Assembly (NCBI GenBank): GCA_015680685.1
Contig: MNCI01009412.1
Span: forward strand, 813,677-877,676
Source: Gnetum montanum
Lineage: Eukaryota; Streptophyta; Gnetopsida; Gnetales; Gnetaceae
Direction of reading: 5' to 3'
DNA length: 64,000 bases
Part shown: positions 23,516 through 32,716 of the stretch, in pieces
Position numbering within the stretch: the first letter of the stretch is position 1
How the letters are laid out: the number at the start of each line of letters is the position of its first letter
Made by a program: the position numbers and the translations under genes
Notes under the pieces: generated by a model
The model's database searches: none
What the model was told of the DNA's origin: nothing
What the model saw: only the letters and a program-made list of their open reading frames with translations

Positions 23516-26500
23516 CCTGGGCTTCCCTAGTCTCCGTATCAGCCCCGCATGGTGATTGAGTAGGTTCCAATACCTTGTATACGTGACCTCAGAGGTCCGC
23601 CAAGAGTGATCATTGCTTAATTTAGCTGCAGCGAACTCATATCGGGCCTTCAGATCGTCATGTTCCATTGACAATTCAGAATTCTCCTTCTCTTTCGCCT
23701 GAATTTGGAGCCACAATTGTTCAATGAAGCGCCTACACGTCCATATCGCCTTGGCATTGTGAACGAAGCCCTCTACTACCTCTTCATAAATAGGTCTGGG
23801 CACTTGTTCAATTTCAGGGGAAAGTGTAGGCAAACTCTCCATGTTGACAGGTTCGGATGGATCCCACCTCAGTTGGGCACCTGTCCATAGGGAAAAGACA
23901 ACCGTTAGAACAAACAGAATTGAGCATCAAACTCTAACATAGTAAAAACCTTTGGATGCACCCATACCTATGTTAGGATTGATCCCTTCGATCCGCTCGA
24001 CAACCTCTTCGGCTACCCCGGCTACGAAATCCCTTTTACTTGGCATTTCCATCCAAGTAAAAGGTCCATCGGTGCGCGAGGTGCTAACCTTTGGAGGCAC
24101 TTCGGGGGGGATGTCTAACTCCTTTTCTGGGATGGTCTCGCTCTCCTCTAAGTCACAAAAAAAATCACAATAGGGTAATCTAGGAATATTTTAGGCTACA
24201 CAACTAAGTAAAGAGACATACCATTCCCTCTGATCTCCTCCTGCGTCGGAGGGTCTCCAAACTCAAGGTCCCCTTTTAGAAAGCTGTTGAACATTTCTTT
24301 AGTTTTTGCTTGATCATCTATGGGTACGGTACCTCCAGTTCCGCCAGTTCTCTCCCCCAGCAATTCAGTTCCTCCCGCCGGATCGGTTAACTCCTCGTCC
24401 TCTGGTATGGTCCGCAAATCGTGTCTCTTGACTCCTTAATACAAAACAAATGAAGTCAGTTGCATACAACCAGTAACCGTTAAAACTATTTGTAAGACGA
24501 ATGAAATAAAAATAAAAAGTTTACTAGGAATTTTAAATCAAATCCGCTTCACTCTGGGCTGCTCAATCTCACTAGTGCCTTCAGCCGTGCTGTCACACTT
24601 CCCCAACTTGGATTTCGCTTTGCCTATTGTTTCCTTGACCACTCGCTCCGCCTTCTTTGCAGTATAGGGTACTTCATCAGGTTCCAACCCTATACTGTCG
24701 CGTCTGTGAAGCGAGGGGCCAGACGATCCACCCGTGGTGATCGTAAGAGATTCATCAATCCCCTCAGGGGCATCTTGGGACTTGGTTTTGTCAAAAAAGT
24801 GGTTCACCCAGGGGCGGGATAACTGGTACCTATCACGCAAAACAAATTTTTTTTCCCCACGAACCACCAAAAATTTAGCCAAGCGACGAATATAGCCAGT
24901 GAAGAAAGCGAAGGTAAAATGGGACTGCGCCTCTATGTTCGAACGTAGCCGCTCTATCTCTTTGGTCATTCCTGATAATAAAAATTCCGCCTAGTTATAA
25001 TGCACGCCAGCCTCCAGAACAGTGCGCATGACTCGCACTGCTTCAACCCCGAGACTCTTGACTTGTGATAGAGTCTTTGGGAATAAACGTGCTCTAAATA
25101 GGGGGTAAAGTTCGTTGACTTTCTCAACCTTCGTTCTCCCCTACATTGGGAATCCTTTGGCACCTTTCATCACCCCTAGCCAATCCTCTAAATTGCGGAT
25201 CATGTCAATTTCTTTATGCGTCCTGTCTGTAACGACTTTTACGCCACTTGTAGGTATGCCAAAAAAATCCACGAAAAATTGAGGTGATAATTCAAAAATT
25301 ACTTTAATGCCCCTAATACGGGCGCTATAGCGAGAGACGGATCTGTCAAATGAATCCACAATCCCGATCATCTCCGCTATAGACACATTTGTGCTAGGGG
25401 CCACAAAGAGTGCCATGAGGCCGGCATGTTCCAAACAGGCAGCAATAGATGGCGGAGCCTTTTTCCGTAACCACTTCTGGGTGGCACTGGTTTCACCGAA
25501 TTTCATTGAAAGAGTAGTTTCAGTCCTCCCGGTCACAACGGAATCCCCGCCGGAGGTGGTGCCAGCTGTAAAGGGAAACCCAAAACCTTCATAATTAGCT
25601 TGATACTTGGCAATTGACCAAACCAAACATGACATCTAGGAAACATTGCCACTTACTTTCAGTGTTGGACTTTGAGGTTTTGCCCAGATCAGAAGCAGAT
25701 GGGAAAATTGGCCCATTAGGGGCCCAGTCGGCATGCAACTAGCCACGCGCGGCACATTTTGCAAACGCCTTTGAAAATATCTTGGGGAAGTTCTTCATGG
25801 CATCCCTAGTGTGGGCCAAAATGGTCCCGCGAAGGGTGGGACCCACCATGAACACTTCCATGGCCGTACGCACCAATCCAATCCCATCATCACCTATGTA
25901 AGCCCCATCTGGCATAACTTTTGGCCTGCGGGAAGGCGAAAACATGTGTCGAAACGAGAATAAGTATTTGAATGTGAAAAAGAGAGGAATAACCAAAGCT
26001 AAGACAAAATTACCTTTCCACCCGGTATACTGTGCCGGGGGGATTCTGAAACAAAGTGTGCATGCGGCCAGCTAAGAACAATGTGTTGTTGATATAGTTG
26101 GGCCCTCGCGGCAGCTGGTCCCACACACGTGTCAGCGGACGGGCAGACCTTGGACCACCGGGGGGAACACCCTCAGTGACAAGCGGCCCTTCATCAATAT
26201 CCTCCATAAACATTTTGATGTCCTCTGCCGCGCCAGGTAAGATGGCCTCAATGATGCTCCGTGCCACATCCTCGCCTAGGTGAGACCAAACCACGACATT
26301 GAAATGGTCCAGCAAGAAGGCCAAAAATTCGCAGGCCCCATCCCGGAACCAGACCCCATTGTGCTCAACGACCAAATTCGGGGTCAGGTCACCACCCTCC
26401 AAAGGACCAAACCATGTCAAAACCCCAACTAACTCAATCACTAGAAGGGGAGGCTCAATGTCTCTGCAAGCCATTGAAACAACACCAAAGATCAATACTG

Positions 26501-26548
26501 AAAACGTCATTTTGGGAATTAGATATTCGTAGAAAATTTTTCTAACTG

Positions 26549-26945
26549 TTACGCTCGGCGTATACGCTGGGCGTACGAAAATAGTTATGCTCGGCGTATA
26601 GGCGTATACGCTGGGTGTACGAAAATAGTTACGCTCGGCATATACGCTGGGCGTACGAAAACAGTTACGCTCGGCGTATACGCTGGGCGTACGAAAATAG
26701 TTACACTCGGCGTATACGCTGGGCGTACGAAAAAAGTTACGCTCGACGTATACGCTGGGCGTACGAAAAACAGTTACGCTCGGCGTATACGCTGGGCGTA
26801 CGAAAACAGTTACGCTCGGCGTATACGTTGGGCATACGAAAAACAGTTATGCTTAGCGTATACGCTGAGCGTACGAAAACAGTTACGCTCGGCGTATACG
26901 CTGGGCGTACGAAAACAGTTACGCTCGGCGTATACGCTGGGCGTA
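26549..26945 (+). repeat. 36-bp tandem array with GCGTATACGC core, intron 1 of the antisense gene
   Basis: About eleven imperfect units of 36-37 bp, each with CTCGGCGTATACGCTGGGCG and CGTACGAAAA. The core GCGTATACGC is a perfect palindrome. The same core is repeated in C's LTR U3, U5 and leader. A 174-residue ORF across the array (12-residue repeats) is a by-product. Confidence 0.9.
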
Positions 26946-27516
26946 GAAACACCGCATACCAAAAACTATCTACGCCGTGCATAATACAAAAATTTACGCT
27001 AAACACACTTACGCTGCGAAATGTCCAACTTACGCCTGACGTATACGCTATAGAAACCCTCAGCGTATACACCGAGCGTAGACCAACTTACGCTAGACGC
27101 CAAAACCCTATGCTAACTGTCTACGCTAGAAATCAATGAAAACAGGGTCAAAGGCCTACCTGCCAGAAGATCTGGGCCATGCGGGGATGCTCGGGTGGGG
27201 TAGGCACTGCAGCATCACCTCACTCTCCTCCGCGAACGTCAGTTCAAGTCCTTTCTGTCCTCGGCCCTCTAGTTCTTTACCTCTGCCCATCTCGGTGTCT
27301 ATGCTGTGGCTTGCGTGCGGCGTAAACAGAGGTTCTCTCAGAGTCTACGCTGGGGTTTTCTCTCGGCGTCTACGCTGGGGTTTTCGCTTGGTGTCTACAC
27401 TGGGGTTTCGCTCGACGTCTACGCTAGGGTTTTGCTCAGCGTCTATGCTGGGGTTATGCTCACAGTTTACGCTCACGCTCCAAAAGTCAAATGAAAAAAT
27501 GATGTCCATGCTCCCC

Positions 27517-27523
27517 TTTTATA
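27517..27523 (-). promoter_or_regulatory. TATA box of C's antisense gene
   Basis: CTATAAAAGGGGAGC on the minus strand, 227 bp upstream of the antisense ATG at 27290. D has the same distance (about 225 bp). The intervening 5' UTR (27291-27490) carries repeated CAGCGTAGACGCCGAG-type words. Confidence 0.7.
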
Positions 27524-27688
27524 GCGCGTTGACGCTGACGCTGACGCTGAAGCTGATGCCGCCGCCGCCGCCTCCGCTTTTCCGTTTTTCTTGCTTTTTG
27601 CCTCATTTTTCGTGCTTTTTCGAATTCGCTTGGAATTTTGCAAAAAAGATATAAAATTTACACACAAACCATATAAAACACAAATTTC

Positions 27689-27790
27689 GGCATTAAACTG
27701 CCGTTCGTTGCCCGGTAAGGCATTAAACTGCCGTTCGTTGCCTGGTAAGGCATTAAACTGCCGATTCGTTGCCCGGTAAGGCATTAAATT
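27689..27790 (+). repeat. 30-bp tandem TTAAACT repeats upstream of pol
   Basis: Three near-identical units of GCATTAAACTGCCGTTCGTT plus GCCCGGTAAG, and a decayed fourth. They lie between the antisense TATA box and the pol acceptor. 27524-27688 is a GCN-rich run and AT-rich sequence. Confidence 0.85.
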
Positions 27791-27875
27791 GCTGTTCCAC
27801 TGTCACGTTAACTCATTTTCATACATGCACACTAAAGATTTCCGAAAGACCTAAAACGACCTCTGCTATCTTACC

Positions 27876-27877
27876 AG
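27876..27877 (+). promoter_or_regulatory. Predicted splice acceptor of pol
   Basis: CTCTGCTATCTTACCAG|G. The open pol frame starts exactly after this AG, as in B (15629-15630) and D (45261-45262). In Ogre-type elements an intron between PR and RT is known. Here it would be about 5 kb and hold the antisense gene. The donor was not identified. Confidence 0.55.
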
Positions 27878-30800
27878 GCTCTCCATTTATTGACAGGAAC
27901 TTGCCTAATGGATTGCAAGCGCTTAACCAAGCCGTTGGTCATTGATGGACCATACGGCGCGGTTGAAAGGAATATCGATGTGAATCTCGTTTATGCGAGC
28001 TCATCCGCAAACGATGTGACAATAGCTTCAACATAGCAAACGGTTGACGAATATGAGGGAATGACAAAGTCCCTCGACATTGAAGCCGAAAACATTACTG
28101 GAGATCCCTTAGCCGAAACTCCCATCACCATGCCCGATGGGGAAATTAAAATTCTAAAGTTAAGTGCGTTACTAGTACCACGTTTAGCTAAAGATATCGA
28201 AAACGTACTTAGGGACAATATCAAAGCATTTGCATGGTCCTATACAGACATGCCCGGATTAGACCCCCGTATCGTCCAGCACAACATCATCCTTGATCCA
28301 AAACTAAGGCCAGTAAAACAGAAAGCACGAAAGGTCAAACCCGAGGTGGCATTAGCAGTTCGTAGTGAGATTACCAAGCTTTACCAAGCTAGTTTCATTA
28401 GGGCTGTTGATTACGCCGAATGGGTATCAAACATGGTGATAGTCCCAAAGAAGAACAGAAGTATCCGCCTGTGCATTGACTTCTGGGACCTTAACGTAGC
28501 AACCTTAAAGGATGACTTCCCCTTACCTAGTATTGATCAACTAGTTGACTCAACCACTGGGCACGCCCTATTATCCTTTATGGATGGGTTCTCGGGATAT
28601 AACCAGATACGTATTAATCCAGAACACCAGCTCCAAACTACTTTCATGACAACTTGGGGAACCTTTTGTTACACAATGATGCCTTTTGGTCTCAAGAATG
28701 CTGGGGCCACATATCAAAGGGCGATGACATATATTTTCAGCGATTACATCTTACACTCGCTCAATGATTATGTAGATGACATAGTGGTTAAATCAAAATC
28801 GTCAGAACAACACATACAGGATCTTGACTTAGTATTAAAACGTTGTCTAAAATACGAACTAAGGCTTAACCCAAAGAAATGCGTCTTCAGCGTCAAAATA
28901 GGTAAAATACTTGGATTTGTAGCATCAGAGGCAGGGATACGAGTAGACCCCGATAAGGTTAAGGCCATTACAAACCTAAAACCACCTAGAAATCTAACCG
29001 AACTTCGAGGTCTACAAGGTCAGTTACAGTTCATCAGGAGGTTCATAGAAAATTTGACGGGAAAACTCACACCTATGAACCACCTACTAAGAAAAAACGT
29101 CCATTTTGAATGGACCCCGCAGTGCCAAGAAGCATTTGACAACGTTAAAACAGCACTCGCTCAGCTACCTACTGTATTCCCACCCAAAAACGACAAGTCG
29201 TTTTACATCTACCTGGCCACATCAGAATCATCAATCGCATCCATGTTGTGCCAGAAATAGGATGACGGAACTGAGGTCCCTGTATACTACCTGAGCCATG
29301 CATTAGTTGCCCACGAAAAAAGATATAACGATGTAGAAAAGTCATGTTTAACTTTAGTTTTCTCTTTAAAGAAATGGCGACATTATCTTTTCCAAAATCA
29401 AGTTAACATAATTTGCAAAGATAATGTACTCAGAGCTATAACTGGAAACATCTACGAATCAAGCAGGATAGCCCGTTGGAAGGCAATCATAGCTGAGTTT
29501 GACCTGCACTATGTGGCACAATCGTCAGTAAAAGGCCAAGCCATAGCAAATCAAATGACCATGTCGCCAACGCATGATCCAGGTACAATAGAACCCGAAT
29601 TCCCAGACGAAAATGTAAATACAATAGACACGGTGCCAGATGACTACGATGCGATTCTAAACTTCGATGGAGCATCCACCTCTCGAGGAGGAAGTGCTGC
29701 CGCTGTAATCACGTACCCCTCTGGAGAAATTAAACCTTTCGCCTATCGCTTCAACTTTCATTGTACTAACAACGTAGCAGAGTATGAAGGTCTCCTCAGA
29801 GGTCTCGCGGCCGCACTAGCTTCGGACATTACACGGCTTGTAGTCAGAGGGGACTCACAACTAGTCGTAAACCAAGTCACAGACGTCTATACGTGTAAAG
29901 CGCAACACTTACAACCATACTGTGATTTGGCTAAGCACCTACTTAAACAATTCGAAAATGTTGATGTCCAACATATCTCTAGGAATGACAATACCATTGC
30001 AGACGCATTAGCAACCTTGGCATTAAACATATTCCCTGACATGTTTCACGCACTACCGAGCACCGTAACCAGTTGTGCCGAGCCCGTAACCCATACTCTC
30101 GACACGCTACCAATCGCATCTGTCAGTACAACACACGCTAATGAATGGTACGATGATGTAAAAGAATACCTTCTGCGCGGTGAAACGCCACAGCACTTAA
30201 CCAACGCACAAAAGGATGTAATATGCAAGCGTTCTAAACAATACACAATAGTAGGGGACACATTGTGTCGCCGATCCTATGAAGGTATACTATTAACATA
30301 CGTCAACAGTACCGAAGCCCAAACAATTGTTGAACAAGTACACGACGAGATATGCGGGGGACACATCGCACCAAAAGCAATGGCAACAAAAATAAGACGC
30401 TTAGGCTACTACTGGCCACACATGGAATACGACTGTCAGTCCAAGGTCAAAACATGTAGTATTTGTCAAAAACATGGTAACCTCATCCATATCCCACCAA
30501 ATGAATTGCACACAACACAAATCACATGGCCCTTCCAGAAGTGGGGACTGGACCTCATTGGCCCGATAACACCCACATCTTCTGCCAGGCATGTCTTTAT
30601 CATAACAGCAACTGAATACTTCACGAAATGGGTAGAAGCAGCACCCCTTCGCAAAAATACTTCTAAACAAGTGTGCCACTTCATCCTCGAAAACATTGTA
30701 ACCCATTTTGGCATTCCCATGACAATCATCACTGACAACGGGCCACAATTCAGTAGTGTCGAGACCAAAACGTTTTGTGATAGTATAGGGATCAAACATT

Positions 30801-31384
30801 CGTTTTCATCCCCTTATTATCCTCAGAGCAATGGGTAGGCAGAAGCAACAAATAAGACAATCATCACAGTACTCAAAAAGATGCTTGCCCAAAGCAAAAA
30901 AAGATGGCACAAACAACTGGTGTATGCATTGTGGGCATACCGTACTACACACCAGACTTCGACGGGTAAAACTCTGTACAATCTTGTTTACGATTCGGAA
31001 GCCATTTTACCTTTGGAATTACAGGTACCATCTCTAAGTATCACACTTTTCGGACTTCTCGATGACAGGCAAAACAATGATCTATGCATCATTGACCTGG
31101 ACTCGGTGGAGGAGGAGCGCATGCGGGCACTCAATTAAATCGAATGGTACCAGAAACAACAACGGCAACGACATCGACATGACATCCATAAGCGCCCCAT
31201 CAAAGAAGGAGACCTTGTACTTAAGGCTGTTCGGGAACACCTAGATAAGTTCTCAGTCAACTGGGAAGGGCCTTATCTGGTCATCAAAGCATTCGACAAC
31301 GGGGCATTCAAGCTAGCTGACATGGATGGAAAAGAGTTTGCAAATCCAACCAATCACTTATTCCTAAAACCGTTCTATACATGA
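27878..31384 (+). pseudogene. pol: pol of element C: RT, Ty3 RNase H, aRNH, integrase (4 stops)
   Basis: One frame of 1,169 codons from the predicted acceptor; the first ATG is 27908. RT: FAWSYTDMPGLDP, IDQLVDS, the catalytic YVDD at 28769-28780 and GFVASEAGI. Ty3-type RNase H spans about 29180-29560. A second, archaeal-like RNase H spans about 29645-30020 with NFDGAST, AEYEGLLRGL, GDSQLVVNQV and ADALATLA. Integrase (about 30145-31384) has a zinc-binding HDEICGGH...CSICQKHG, catalytic Asp in GLDLIGP and TDNGPQF, the Glu right after a stop in the NG-AEATNK block, and a C-terminal GPYLV core. Stops: TAG 28034, TAG 29258, TAG 30836, TAA 31136; all C-to-T type. Confidence 0.95.
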
Positions 31385-31405
31385 ATTTGAACTCAGGTAC
31401 GCGCT

Positions 31406-31570
31406 AGTCCTGGAATCATGACTATAAATTGATACCACAGAATAGTCCTAGAATCATGACTATAAACTGATACCACAGAAAAGTCCTGGAATCACGACTA
31501 TAAACTGATACCACAGAAAAGTTCTGGAATCATGACTATAAATTGATACCACAGAATAGTCCTGGGTTAT
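31406..31570 (+). repeat. 42-bp tandem repeats after C integrase
   Basis: Four units with GAATCATGACTATAAACTGA and CCACAGAAAAGTCCTG. Further single words of the same type (CTAAGACTATAAACTGGC) run to about 31745. This is the third TTAAACT/ATAAACT array of the element. Confidence 0.85.
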
Positions 31571-31745
31571 GACTTCAAACTAACACCACGGAGTCCGCTA
31601 AGACTATAAACTAGCTCACCTCTTCATGGTCTGCTAAGACTCAAAACTGGCAATGTAACGTTTGCCATGACGCTAAACGGGCAATGTCCAATGGGTTATG
31701 ACACAAAACTAACCCATGATAGTCCGCTAAGACTATAAACTGGCG

Positions 31746-32703
31746 CGTTCATCTTCGACTCTTCATTCCATAGCCACATTCATTTATCAAAATCATTGCA
31801 TCCCTCATCAGCATCGTCGACATTCACATTCAATACTCAGAATCGTCCCAATATTTTTGTTCACCTACAGCTGTTTAAGTCTAAACTCATTAATTCACTC
31901 ATGGTTTTCTTGTCTCTTTGGAGTTGTGTTTGCAGGATGACACTTGGAAGTTCTCGTACGAGAGTGCGTTTCATCATAGGCAGCAAGATGAGGCAATGTC
32001 CATTTGTCCACCTGGCAAGACTAAATCGAACCGTTAACCCGCACATTCCCATTCCCCGAAAACCCACTATCTGTTTACCAAACTATTGCACACTGCAAAA
32101 CGTTACAACAATCGCAACACACAGAACACAATATTCGCGCATGAGTACAAGGACAAATTTCAAGAAAAAAAAATGGGACCCTTGGCACTTTCCACATAAG
32201 CCCCAGGCGGGAAGGTATTGGTCTTGAAAATACGTACTCATATCAAAAGTAGTCAAGAAACATCCTATCGCATGGCTTTGGCTCTTCGCTAATAGTTTCC
32301 CCAAAGAAGGGAGCTGTTCCTCCAAAGAATGCAAAACATCACCCCGTGGATTTGGTAGTGACAACCAATTCTCTTGAAAAATCACCAAGAGCACTGTTCC
32401 GCCAAAGGACGCACATCACATGCTTGAATTCCGAGTCTGCCAAAAGATGGCTATCGACAAGGATCGGCATGCCGCACACCTGAGCATCCCATTTTTCCAG
32501 CATGATCCCTTGGGCAGCCACTGATCCCCATGATCCCTTCTCTCCTGCCAGTTACCAATCTCGCCCTTAAAATCCCATTCACCACTGAACACAGTACGAT
32601 GATATCTGGTCAACTGGCAAAGGACAAAGCTTTTATCAAGTTGCTTGTGGTGTTTTACGCTTCTTTGTCGACGCTTCTCGGGTCAATTCCTCCAAGCGTC
32701 AAC
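31746..32703 (+). other. 3' non-coding region of element C
   Basis: No gene supported. An acceptor-like site TGTGTTTGCAG|GATGAC at 31925-31941 follows a T-rich tract and resembles a site at the same place in D (about 48945). Short ORFs here are not conserved in B or D. Confidence 0.45.
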
Positions 32704-32716
32704 AAAGAGGGGCCAA
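32704..32716 (+). other. Polypurine tract of element C
   Basis: AAAGAGGGGCCAA directly before the 3' LTR. B (37788-37802) and D (49771-49787) have the same CAACAAAGA block in this position, so plus-strand DNA priming is expected here. Confidence 0.8.

Larger units (their letters stand above)
23197..27290 (-). pseudogene. Spliced antisense gene of element C (FCP1-like pseudo-phosphatase fused to a transposon-type protein)
   Basis: Eight exons on the minus strand: 27290-27160, 26463-26014, 25925-25657, 25565-24525, 24434-24222, 24147-23950, 23880-23401 and 23298-23197. Every border is GT-AG and the phases (2,2,1,1,1,1,0) join into one frame of about 960 codons, with one extra base near the ambiguous N at 23515. 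Stops: TAG at 25739, 25141, 24991 and 23464, TGA at 24538; all fit C-to-T. Exon 2 resembles an FCP1/NIF HAD domain: LLVIELVGVL (residues 50-59, catalytic DxD replaced by E-x-V), FNVVVWSH (98-105) and WDQ (158-160). Exon 4 has a block (IFELSPQFFVDFFGIP) like plant transposon-type proteins. Exon 7 is charged and probably coiled-coil. The C-terminus is acidic. Function unknown. The exon structure is inferred from sequence only. Confidence 0.8.

Noticed and set aside
23489-25635. Reading each minus-strand ORF in the PR-RT interval as a separate gene
   Set aside because: The ORFs join through GT-AG introns in matching phase or through single TAG codons, so one spliced gene explains them better.
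26615-27139. 174-residue ORF of 12-residue repeats (YARRIRWAYEKS type)
   Set aside because: It is a frame through the 36-bp tandem array; the unit length is a multiple of three, so stops are avoided by chance.
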